Source: Ruminococcaceae bacterium UBA1865 (lineage in GTDB: Bacteria; Bacillota; Clostridia; Oscillospirales; Acutalibacteraceae). Taken from it: DNA of 5,658 bases. Below, piece by piece: positions 1-5,658 of this stretch. The position numbers were made by a program, and so were the translations under genes. The stretch covers positions 14,827 through 20,484 of the forward strand of contig DDHX01000061.1 of assembly GCA_002338255.1 (NCBI GenBank), read 5' to 3'. The notes beneath the pieces were generated by a model. It had not been told where the DNA came from and did no database searches. It worked only from the letters and a program-made list of their open reading frames with translations. The stretch's first letter is position 1, and the number at the start of each line of letters is the position of its first letter.

Positions 1-1060
1 CTTTAATATCCGGAGCAAGTTTTTTAACGGCCAAAATTTCGATGATGCGCTCTTTTACCTTCGTGAGGCCGTAATGGTCGCGGTCAAGTATCTTTTGCGC
101 CTTTATCAAATCAATGTGTTCGCGGCTCGTTGTATTCCAAGGCAGTTCCAAACAGGTTTCCACGTAACTTAAAATGACACTTGCCTCGTGGGAGCCGTAA
201 GGCATCTTGGACAGGCGGTCACATTCCTTTATAAGCTTATCATTTTGCAGTTCAGGAAGTTTCATCTTCGCAATACGTTCGCGGAGTTCATCAGCTTCAT
301 CCTGCGGATTATCGTCATCTCCAAGTTCATAGGAGATGGCTTTCATTTGTTCCCTCAGAAAATACTCACGCTGATTTTCATCAATCTGTTCTTTCGCTTT
401 TTCACTGATTTGGCTTTCAATCGATAAAACCTGAATTTCATTCTTAAGAATTTCAACAAGTTTTTCCAATCTTTTTACTGGATGCAGTTCCTCAAGAATA
501 GCCTGCTTCTGCTCATAATCAAGCATAATATTGGAAGCAATAAAGTCAGCCAATTCACCGCAATCTTTTTTTTGCACCACACCAATAATGATATCAGGCG
601 GAATACGGCTGTAGTTTTGAATATATTCCTCAAAAAGGGTCTGTGTGTAGCGAATTAAAGCTTCGGTTTTATGAGATACGCGAAAAGATTTCATTTCTAC
701 GGCACGTACATCTGCGAGAATGAACGGATCTTCACTGATTTGCGAAACAATTTCCGCACGGTACATACCCTCGGCAAAAAGACGTACTCCATCATCAGTG
801 CGGCGGATTACCTGTTTGACTTTCGCTACAATTCCCATACTGTAAATTTGTTCCGTGTTGGGCTCATTATCACTTAAGTCTTTTTGCGCAACAAGAAAAA
901 TTTCCTGATTGTCTTCCATTGCTTTAGATAAAGCCAAAATGGACTTTTTCCTGCCCACATCAAATTGCAACAGCATACCCGGGAATATGACCAATCCCCT
1001 CAGTGCAAGCACAGGGAGAACAAGATTGTTTGTTTTTTGTAATTCGTGATTCGTACTCAT
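1..1060 (-). CDS. lon: Lon ATP-dependent protease, N-terminal part (truncated by window edge)
   Basis: Lon (LonA type) is a cytosolic homo-oligomeric AAA+ serine protease that degrades misfolded and some regulatory proteins. My reading of the minus strand from the ATG at 1060 gives 353 residues with no stop before the window ends. The N-terminal substrate-binding domain begins with the family pattern LPVLALRGLVIFPGM (residues 15-29; usual form LPLLPLRGLVVFPG). The helical region carries YFLREQMKAISYELG (233-247), followed by LELPW (304-308) and LDRDHYGL (325-332) and then KVKERIIEIL, the lead-in to the AAA+ module. Walker A, the sensor residues and the Ser-Lys protease dyad lie beyond the window, so catalytic integrity cannot be judged. 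The start is supported by AAGGAG at 1069-1074, 8 nt before the ATG. The gene lies 83 bp downstream of clpX in the same direction. LonA is favoured over LonB because of the full N-terminal domain. Confidence 0.96.
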   Translation of the reverse strand, partial: MSTNHELQKTNNLVLPVLALRGLVIFPGMLLQFDVGRKKSILALSKAMEDNQEIFLVAQKDLSDNEPNTEQIYSMGIVAKVKQVIRRTDDGVRLFAEGMYRAEIVSQISEDPFILADVRAVEMKSFRVSHKTEALIRYTQTLFEEYIQNYSRIPPDIIIGVVQKKDCGELADFIASNIMLDYEQKQAILEELHPVKRLEKLVEILKNEIQVLSIESQISEKAKEQIDENQREYFLREQMKAISYELGDDDNPQDEADELRERIAKMKLPELQNDKLIKECDRLSKMPYGSHEASVILSYVETCLELPWNTTSREHIDLIKAQKILDRDHYGLTKVKERIIEILAVKKLAPDIK

Positions 1061-1082
1061 AGTTTGTGCTCCTTAGCAGAAA

Positions 1083-1130
1083 GGCTGCTGCAAAGTAGGT
1101 AACAAACAGTGCTACCACGCTGCAACAGCC
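1083..1130 (-). promoter_or_regulatory. Imperfect hairpin in the clpX-lon gap, possible attenuator or processing site
   Basis: On the transcribed strand the arms GGCTG (1130-1126) and CAGCC (1087-1083) pair. Further pairing continues inward: CAGC with GCTG, and GGTA with TACC around an 11-nt loop, separated by small bulges. The sequence after the 3' arm is TTTCTGCT, not a proper T-run, so this is at best a weak intrinsic terminator. It ends 8 nt before the lon ribosome binding site, so it could instead tune readthrough, RNA processing or translation of lon. The pairing is seen in the sequence; its function is inference. Confidence 0.35.
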
Positions 1131-1143
1131 ATGATTTCTAAAA

Positions 1144-2454
1144 TTATGACGCGGTGTCTTTGCGTCCACGTTTTCTTGGAGTTGTTATCTTAATTTTCAC
1201 CGGTTTACGATCCGGATTATAAACAATCTCCGGCTCCGTGTTATTATTCACCGTGTCAGCGGTAATTGTTACTTTTTCAATCGTATAATCAGACGGTACT
1301 TTATACATGAGATCGGTTAAGAGGTCTTCCATAATAGACCTCAGACCTCTTGCACCTGTGCGACGGTCAATCGTCTTCTTAGCAATTGCTTTTAGTGCTT
1401 CCGACTTGAATTCGAGCTCAACCTTGTCAAGCAGAAACAACTTTTTATATTGATTGAGCAAACAGTTTTTTGGCTCTGTTAAAATTCTTACTAAAGAGTC
1501 CTCATCTAACCCGCTGAGAGAGGAAATAACAGGTAAACGGCCAACCAATTCAGGAATAAGGCCAAATTTAACCAAATCGTGCGGTACGACGCTCTGCATC
1601 CACGAAGTAGAGTCAAGTTCCGCCTTACTTCTAACTTCCGCGCCAAATCCCATTGCAGACGACGCAGTACGTTTTTCAATGATTTTATTCAAGCCGTCAA
1701 ACGCACCGCCACAGATAAATAAAATATTTGAAGTATCAATCTGCAGAAATTCCTGCTGCGGATGTTTTCTGCCGCCCTGCGGAGGAACATTGGAAACAGT
1801 ACCTTCTAAAATCTTTAAAAGAGCCTGTTGAACACCTTCGCCGCTGACATCGCGAGTAATAGAAGGATTTTCAGACTTTCTGGCAATCTTATCGATTTCA
1901 TCAATATAGATAATACCACGCTCGGCCTTTTCAATATCAAAATCAGCTGCCTGTATCAAGCGCAGCAGAATATTTTCGACATCCTCACCGACATAGCCGG
2001 CTTCAGTCAGCGTTGTGGCATCCGCGATTGCAAACGGAACATCAAGTATTTTAGCAAGCGTCTGAGCCAATAAGGTTTTACCAACGCCAGTCGGGCCAAG
2101 CAAAAGAACATTGCTTTTAGTCAGCTCAACATCATCTTTTCCATAATAGATACGCTTGTAATGATTGTATACAGCAACAGAAAGGGAAACTTTTGCATTT
2201 TCCTGCCCTATTACATAATCGTCAAGCATCTTTTTTATTTCATGTGGTTTTGGCAATTCAGCTGAAGACTCGCTGTAACCCGTCTTGCGGTTGGATAAAT
2301 TCTTTTCGTCGTCAAGGATTGACATACAAAGCTCAATGCATTCATCGCAAATATAAACGCCGGGGCCAGCTATGAGGCGGCGCGCTTCATTTTGCGGCTT
2401 GCCGCAGAACGAGCAGCAGATTCCCCTGTCCTTGGTATCATCGTTATTAGGCAT
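1144..2454 (-). CDS. clpX: ClpX, ATP-dependent unfoldase subunit of the Clp protease
   Basis: ClpX is a hexameric AAA+ unfoldase that recognises tagged or native substrates, unfolds them with ATP and threads them into ClpP. The 436-residue protein has the N-terminal zinc-binding domain (C14-x2-C17 and C36-x2-C39). Walker A is GPTGVGKT (120-127), pore loop 1 is GYVG (153-156), and Walker B is IIYIDEID (181-188). The RKH loop is at 229-231, the arginine finger is in GRLP (R306), and the sensor-2 motif is GARGLR (367-372). The ClpP-docking tripeptide is MGF (268-270) where many ClpX proteins have IGF. The C-terminus ends in a basic tail containing PRKRGRK, making the protein a little longer than the usual 410-425 residues. 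The ATG at 2454 is preceded by GAGGT at 2465-2469 with 10-nt spacing. It starts only 18 bp after clpP stops, so the two are almost certainly co-transcribed. The zinc finger separates it from HslU. Confidence 0.99.
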   Translation of the reverse strand: MPNNDDTKDRGICCSFCGKPQNEARRLIAGPGVYICDECIELCMSILDDEKNLSNRKTGYSESSAELPKPHEIKKMLDDYVIGQENAKVSLSVAVYNHYKRIYYGKDDVELTKSNVLLLGPTGVGKTLLAQTLAKILDVPFAIADATTLTEAGYVGEDVENILLRLIQAADFDIEKAERGIIYIDEIDKIARKSENPSITRDVSGEGVQQALLKILEGTVSNVPPQGGRKHPQQEFLQIDTSNILFICGGAFDGLNKIIEKRTASSAMGFGAEVRSKAELDSTSWMQSVVPHDLVKFGLIPELVGRLPVISSLSGLDEDSLVRILTEPKNCLLNQYKKLFLLDKVELEFKSEALKAIAKKTIDRRTGARGLRSIMEDLLTDLMYKVPSDYTIEKVTITADTVNNNTEPEIVYNPDRKPVKIKITTPRKRGRKDTAS

Positions 2455-2472
2455 TTAATCACCAACCTCAAA

Positions 2473-3054
2473 TTATCGATTATAAATGACCTTATCAATC
2501 AGGCCATAATCAGCAGCAGCTTGCGCTGTCATAAAATTGTCACGTTCTGTATCCTTGGTAATAACCTCAATCGGCTGGCCGGTCTTCTCCGAGAGAATTT
2601 CATTCAGCTTTTTCTTGGTAGCGATAATGTGGTCGGCATGAATCATCACGTCGGTTGCTTGACCCTGTGCGCCGCCACTCGGCTGATGAATCATAATGTC
2701 GCTGTTGGGCAAAGCAAAACGTTTGCCCTTGGCTCCTGCCGCAAGCAAAAACGCGCCCATACTGGCAGCCATACCCATGCAGATTGTTGAAACATCACAT
2801 TTGATGTATTGCATTGTATCATAGATTGCCAGACCCGCGGTTACAGAACCACCAGGACTGTTGATATACAGGCTGATATCCTTGGCAGGGTCCTGCCCTT
2901 CAAGATATAAAAGCTGAGCGACAACCAAACTCGCCGTAGTATCGTTTACTTCTTCATTCAGCATTACAATTCTGTCATTCAGCAAACGCGAGAATATGTC
3001 GTATGACCGTTCACCGCGGTTTGTTTGCTCTATAACATATGGGACTAAACTCAT
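2473..3054 (-). CDS. clpP: ClpP, serine protease subunit of the Clp protease
   Basis: ClpP forms the double-heptameric proteolytic chamber that degrades polypeptides delivered by ClpX (or ClpC/ClpA) in the cytosol. The 193-residue product is of normal length. It carries the full catalytic triad: Ser98 in GMAASMGA (94-101), His123 in MIHQP (121-125) and Asp172 in TERDNF, the same numbering as Bacillus subtilis ClpP. The oxyanion/strand motif [11 protein letters not shown] (64-74) and the handle-region helix are present, and a short N-terminal segment matches the processed propeptide and axial loop. The start at 3054 is supported by AGGAGGT-type sequence (GGAGGT, 3063-3068), 8 nt upstream of the ATG. 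It lies 59 bp after tig and 18 bp before clpX. I saw no convincing promoter in the 59-bp gap, so expression probably comes from the tig promoter. Its complete triad excludes a ClpR-like inactive paralogue. Confidence 0.99.
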   Translation of the reverse strand: MSLVPYVIEQTNRGERSYDIFSRLLNDRIVMLNEEVNDTTASLVVAQLLYLEGQDPAKDISLYINSPGGSVTAGLAIYDTMQYIKCDVSTICMGMAASMGAFLLAAGAKGKRFALPNSDIMIHQPSGGAQGQATDVMIHADHIIATKKKLNEILSEKTGQPIEVITKDTERDNFMTAQAAADYGLIDKVIYNR

Positions 3055-3113
3055 GATAGCGTACCTCCAATAAAACTAAACAATAGATTGATAATTGGCA
3101 GGATTTGCTCTTA

Positions 3114-4415
3114 TTATTCAGCGTCTTTCTTGCTTTCAATAATAATGGCATTGTCCCGAACAAGGTTAATTGCTTTTTCAACAACGATGTCTTTAATAAG
3201 TTCGTTTTTCGGAATAAAGGATTTTACCTTGTCAATGTCAATTTCATAACTCTTTGCCAGTTTTGCAAATTCTTCTTCAATTTCTTCTTCGCTCGGCTGA
3301 ATATTTTCAAGCTGAGCAACCTTCTCAAGTGCAAGGCGAACCTTTACCTGACGCTCTGCCTGCGGCTGGAATTGCTTGCGAATAGAATCTTTATCCATAC
3401 CTGTGTATTGAAGATAAGTATCAAGATTCATGCCTTGAGACTGTAGACGATAGCCGAATTCACGAATATCCTCATTGATTTTGTTTTCATACATGGCTTG
3501 AGGAATCTCTGCCTTTAAATTTTCGATCAACTTATCAATCAGTTGATTTTCAATATCATCTTTAGCTTCTTTTTCCTTTGTTTCGGTCAGCTTCGCTTTT
3601 ACGTCTTCCTTGTATTTGTCAAGTGTGTCGAAGTCACTTACATCTTTGACAAAATCATCGTCAACTTCCGGCAGTTCCTTCACTTTGATTTCATGTAATT
3701 TAATTTTAAACACAGCATCTTTATCCGCTAAATCTGCTGCCTGATAATCAACCGGGAATTTAACATTAACATCAAATTCGTCACCAGTCTGATGTCCGAT
3801 AACTTGCTCTTCAAAACCAGGAATAAATTGACCCGCACCAATTGTCAAGCTGTAATTTTCAGCTTTGCCGCCTTCAAATGCAACACCATCGACAGAACCA
3901 TCAAAGTCAATAACCGTGATATCGCCGTTTTGCACTGCTCTGTCTTCTACCGTTACCATTCTGGAGTTGCGCTCCTGAACCTTTTTAATCTCTTGATTGA
4001 TGTCCTCATCGGTTACTTCAATTGGCTTCTTTGTAGCGCCAATATTCTTGTACCCTTCAATTTCAACATCAGGTTTTGTTGTTACAGTTGCCTTAAACAC
4101 AATACCTTCTTTGCCGGCGGAAACCAAATCAAAGTCAATTTTATCTTCAATCAGTTCAAGTTTTGCCTCGTTGACGGCCTCATCGAGTGCATCTGGATAA
4201 ACAGCGTTGATCGCATCCTCATAGAATACCTGTTCGCCATAATATTTTTCAACGAATGCGCGCGGAGCCTTGCCCTTGCGGAAACCCGGAATTGCTATTT
4301 TTTTATTTTCTTTATGATAGGCCTGTTCAATTGCTTTTTCAAATATTTTCGCATCAACCTCAACCTCAAGTTGGTATCGGTTTGTTTCAACCTTATTAGA
4401 CGATTTTAAACTCAT
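3114..4415 (-). CDS. tig: Trigger factor, ribosome-associated chaperone and prolyl isomerase
   Basis: Trigger factor binds at the ribosome exit tunnel and protects nascent chains; its FKBP-like domain isomerises prolyl bonds. The 433-residue product has the three expected parts. The ribosome-binding domain comes first (about 1-115), with the signature GFRKGKAP (44-51) that docks on the large subunit. The FKBP-type PPIase domain follows (about 150-245, starting near NGDITVIDFDG and including FIPGFEEQVIG). The rest is a long charged helical C-terminal substrate cradle (about 246-433). Length matches the family (about 430). I chose the ATG at 4415 (MSLKSS...) because a GGAGG sits 8 nt upstream. 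A longer in-frame reading from a TTG at 4433 would place that ribosome binding site inside the coding region. The gene ends in tandem TAA stops (3116-3111). An extended -10 promoter upstream makes it the likely first gene of the tig-clpP-clpX-lon cluster. Confidence 0.98.
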   Translation of the reverse strand: MSLKSSNKVETNRYQLEVEVDAKIFEKAIEQAYHKENKKIAIPGFRKGKAPRAFVEKYYGEQVFYEDAINAVYPDALDEAVNEAKLELIEDKIDFDLVSAGKEGIVFKATVTTKPDVEIEGYKNIGATKKPIEVTDEDINQEIKKVQERNSRMVTVEDRAVQNGDITVIDFDGSVDGVAFEGGKAENYSLTIGAGQFIPGFEEQVIGHQTGDEFDVNVKFPVDYQAADLADKDAVFKIKLHEIKVKELPEVDDDFVKDVSDFDTLDKYKEDVKAKLTETKEKEAKDDIENQLIDKLIENLKAEIPQAMYENKINEDIREFGYRLQSQGMNLDTYLQYTGMDKDSIRKQFQPQAERQVKVRLALEKVAQLENIQPSEEEIEEEFAKLAKSYEIDIDKVKSFIPKNELIKDIVVEKAINLVRDNAIIIESKKDAE

Positions 4416-4423
4416 TTTTATTT

Positions 4424-4428
4424 CCTCC
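4424..4428 (-). promoter_or_regulatory. Ribosome binding site of tig that fixes its start
   Basis: GGAGG on the minus strand lies 8 nt before the ATG at 4415. It is the strongest Shine-Dalgarno in this gap and argues against the in-frame TTG at 4433 as the start codon. Confidence 0.9.
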
Positions 4429-4429
4429 T

Positions 4430-4443
4430 GCAAATTGCAAATT
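4430..4443 (-). repeat. Tandem 7-bp repeat in the tig leader
   Basis: AATTTGC occurs twice head to tail (4443-4437 and 4436-4430) directly upstream of the tig ribosome binding site. The repeat is certain by reading; any role is unknown. A two-copy 7-mer in AT-rich leader DNA may be chance. Confidence 0.6.
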
Positions 4444-4452
4444 ATCTAAATT

Positions 4453-4461
4453 ATTATAGCA
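4453..4461 (-). promoter_or_regulatory. Extended -10 promoter for tig (and probably clpP-clpX-lon)
   Basis: The minus strand reads TGCTATAAT, a perfect TATAAT (4458-4453) preceded by the TGn extension. This is the extended -10 form used by the housekeeping sigma factor. The -35 position at 17-bp spacing (4481-4476) reads TAGAAT and is poor, as extended -10 promoters allow. Transcription would start near 4446, giving a leader of about 31 nt before the tig ATG. There is no CIRCE repeat and no CtsR heptad repeat nearby, so classical heat-shock repression is not indicated. Confidence 0.72.
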
Positions 4462-4470
4462 CATGTAAAA

Positions 4471-4480
4471 AGAATATTCT
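4471..4480. promoter_or_regulatory. Perfect 10-bp palindrome overlapping the tig -35 region
   Basis: AGAATATTCT is a perfect palindrome that covers most of the expected -35 hexamer position of the tig promoter. The location suits a repressor or activator site, but short AT-rich palindromes also arise by chance and I do not recognise a regulator for this sequence. Confidence 0.3.
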
Positions 4481-4488
4481 ATATGTAA

Positions 4489-4519
4489 GGTAAAATATTC
4501 AAAAATTGTTCATTTTACC
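4489..4519 (-). terminator. AT-rich inverted repeat at the end of the phosphoesterase gene, possible weak terminator
   Basis: GGTAAAAT (4519-4512) and ATTTTACC (4496-4489) are perfect 8-bp inverted arms around a 15-nt spacer. The 5' arm overlaps the last codons and first stop base of the phosphoesterase gene. The stem is mostly A-T, and no T-run follows directly (TTACATATAG comes next), so termination would be inefficient. It does sit exactly between the upstream unit and the tig promoter, where a terminator is expected. Confidence 0.4.
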
Positions 4520-5199
4520 AAAACAGGCATAAATTTCAAGTAGTCGCAGGATATCAAGTACATTTTAATTCCGTCATACTCGCCTGTGACTGCCCGCTTA
4601 GCAGCCTCACTGCCATGAATATGGCCAAAATAACACTTGGTGATACCTCGTGTTTTCAGTATACTCAAAATTTCTTTACACTCCGCTCCATCATAAACAG
4701 GTGGGTAGTGTAAAAAAACAATTGGATGTGCGCCCTGCTTTTCCGCGTCATCAATTGAAGCATTTAAACGACCTACCTCACGGTTGACAATCTTTACATC
4801 TTCGTCGGTTTCCGCATTATAGAGCCATCCCCGTGTGCCGCAAACAGCAGTTTCACCAACGACAACGGCATTATTGTGAATGATATTGATTGTAATGAAG
4901 TTATTCTGTGTTAGGAAATCATCAATCTTTTTTTTGGTTGACCACCAGTAATCATGGTTTCCCTTCAAAATCAGCTTTTTTCCCGGCAGAGAATTAATGA
5001 ATTCAAAGTCTTCCACCGCATCCTCAAGCTTCATCGCCCAAGAAATGTCTCCGGCTATTACGACGGTGTCCTCATCGCTGACCACCGCCCGCCAATTTTT
5101 TTCAAGTCGAACCGTATAATCCTTCCAGCCTTCAAACACATCCATCGGTTTGTCGCTGCCAAGCGATAAATGCAGGTCCGCAATAGCAAATAGTGACAT
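4510..5199 (-). CDS. Calcineurin-like metallophosphoesterase, substrate unknown
   Basis: This 229-residue protein belongs to the binuclear-metal calcineurin-like phosphoesterase superfamily, resembling the small predicted phosphohydrolases of the COG1768 type. All metal-ligand motifs are visible in order: ADLHL (D8, H10), GDISW (D51), GNHDYWW (N81, H82), LHYPP (H164) and GHIHG (H193, H195). It should therefore be an active phosphomonoesterase or phosphodiesterase. There is no signal peptide or membrane segment, so it is cytosolic. GTRGW (121-125) and the double Trp after GNHD look like subfamily features. The ATG at 5199 is preceded by AGAGG with 5-nt spacing, which is rather short. It begins 25 bp after thrC stops, so the two are probably co-transcribed; an inverted repeat follows its stop. 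The thrC/tig neighbourhood does not reveal a substrate. The family call is secure, but the biological role is not known to me. Confidence 0.93.
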   Translation of the reverse strand: MSLFAIADLHLSLGSDKPMDVFEGWKDYTVRLEKNWRAVVSDEDTVVIAGDISWAMKLEDAVEDFEFINSLPGKKLILKGNHDYWWSTKKKIDDFLTQNNFITINIIHNNAVVVGETAVCGTRGWLYNAETDEDVKIVNREVGRLNASIDDAEKQGAHPIVFLHYPPVYDGAECKEILSILKTRGITKCYFGHIHGSEAAKRAVTGEYDGIKMYLISCDYLKFMPVLVK

Positions 5200-5224
5200 G
5201 TAAACCTCTCTCGGATATCGTACT

Positions 5225-5658
5225 CTATATCAGCTGCTTTAGTACGATTTTATCCATCTCTTCCTTTGTGCAAAGGTTATCAAAGCGGACCGGTTTTAGC
5301 TCCAGATCGGAAATCTGCTGGGGAATGGGAGTTCCGGTTATAGCAGCAAGCTTATTAATCTTCTCAAATTCGGATTCATCGCCACAGTCATTTCCCAAAA
5401 TCGCGTTTAGCACGCTGTCCACAAACTTGTATGGACTTGCAGTTGAGACAACGATCGTTGGTGTTTCGGCATCATTGGTGTCATTGATATACTGATGATA
5501 TACTTTGACAGCAACGGCGGTGTGCGTATCGCAAAGATAATTCTCCACATCATAAATTTCTTTGATTTCAGCTTTGGTTGCCTGGTCGTCGCAGTAACCG
5601 GCATAAAAAATCTCATGGAGCCGACTAAGAACATCTTTACCAACCTGATATTTTCCGG
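5225..5658 (-). CDS. thrC: Threonine synthase, C-terminal part (truncated by window edge)
   Basis: Threonine synthase is a PLP enzyme that converts O-phosphohomoserine to threonine and phosphate, the last step of threonine biosynthesis in the cytosol. About 143 residues are visible, read minus from the window edge (GKYQVGKDV...) to a TAG at 5227-5225. Typical long-form features are present: the FYAGYCDD segment followed by the EIYDVENYLCDTHTAVA motif (family pattern D-x-HTAVA), then IVVSTASPYKF and a C-terminal PVR motif (KPVRF). The PLP-binding lysine and the substrate phosphate-binding residues lie upstream, outside the window. The open frame runs past the GTG/ATG codons inside this stretch, so those are internal codons, not starts. 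The metallophosphoesterase gene follows 25 bp later in the same direction. The closest alternatives are other fold-type II PLP enzymes, but the HTAVA and STASP(F/Y)KF signatures argue for ThrC. Confidence 0.93.
   Translation of the reverse strand, partial: GKYQVGKDVLSRLHEIFYAGYCDDQATKAEIKEIYDVENYLCDTHTAVAVKVYHQYINDTNDAETPTIVVSTASPYKFVDSVLNAILGNDCGDESEFEKINKLAAITGTPIPQQISDLELKPVRFDNLCTKEEMDKIVLKQLI

Noticed and set aside
188..877. Plus-strand open frames opposite lon
   Set aside because: They lie opposite clear Lon coding sequence with conserved motifs and have no family resemblance.
1061..1143. Possible lon promoter (TTGCAG as -35 with 17-bp spacing)
   Set aside because: The matching -10 position reads TTACCT, which shares only two bases with TATAAT.
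960..1169. 69-codon minus-strand frame across the clpX-lon gap with a hydrophobic stretch
   Set aside because: It starts with GTG inside clpX without a ribosome binding site, overlaps the first 100 bp of lon in another frame, and has no recognisable family.
1454..2790. Plus-strand open frames opposite clpX and clpP
   Set aside because: Antisense shadows of genes whose complete motif sets are visible on the minus strand.
3055..3113. Possible promoter in the tig-clpP gap (TATTGT as -10)
   Set aside because: No acceptable -35 at 16-18 bp and no extended -10; too weak to call.
3792..4409. 205-codon plus-strand open frame antisense to tig
   Set aside because: It is the reverse-strand shadow of a well-supported trigger factor gene. 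Its Phe/Ile/Cys-rich composition is what antisense of Lys/Glu-rich coding gives, and it has no domain or ribosome binding site.
5407..5643. 78-codon minus-strand frame near the window edge
   Set aside because: It overlaps the threonine synthase C-terminus in a different frame; the threonine synthase frame carries the conserved motifs and is open to the window edge.

Overview
The window is a moderately AT-rich stretch of bacterial chromosome in which every supportable gene lies on the minus strand, so transcription runs from high to low coordinates. The protein sequences, the strong GGAGG-type ribosome binding sites and the gene order thrC - metallophosphoesterase - tig - clpP - clpX - lon point to a Gram-positive Firmicute. 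A Clostridia-type organism (perhaps Oscillospiraceae/Ruminococcaceae) is my best guess. That placement is inferred from gene order and sequence style, not from a search.

In transcription order: the window opens with the C-terminal third of a long-form threonine synthase (5658-5225, cut by the window edge). After 25 bp comes a complete calcineurin-like metallophosphoesterase (5199-4510). A 94-bp intergenic region follows. It holds an AT-rich inverted repeat at the end of the phosphoesterase gene, a good extended -10 promoter, and a GGAGG ribosome binding site. These mark the start of a protein quality-control cluster: trigger factor (4415-3114), ClpP (3054-2473), ClpX (2454-1144) and the first 353 residues of Lon (1060-1, cut by the window edge). 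The gaps inside the cluster are 59, 18 and 83 bp. No strong internal promoter or intrinsic terminator is visible, so the four genes are probably transcribed together at least in part.

Functionally, trigger factor meets nascent chains at the ribosome exit. ClpX unfolds substrates and feeds them to the ClpP chamber. Lon is the independent ATP-dependent protease that removes damaged and regulatory proteins. All catalytic and nucleotide-binding motifs that fall inside the window are intact. The two upstream genes (amino acid biosynthesis and an uncharacterised phosphoesterase) appear to form a separate unit read in the same direction.

This is an ordinary, conserved core region. I found no mobile element, CRISPR array, RNA gene, pseudogene or sign of horizontal transfer, and no evidence of a previously undescribed system. 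Points for a second look are small: regulatory features around the tig promoter, a hairpin ahead of lon, a basic ClpX tail, and the uncharacterised phosphoesterase.
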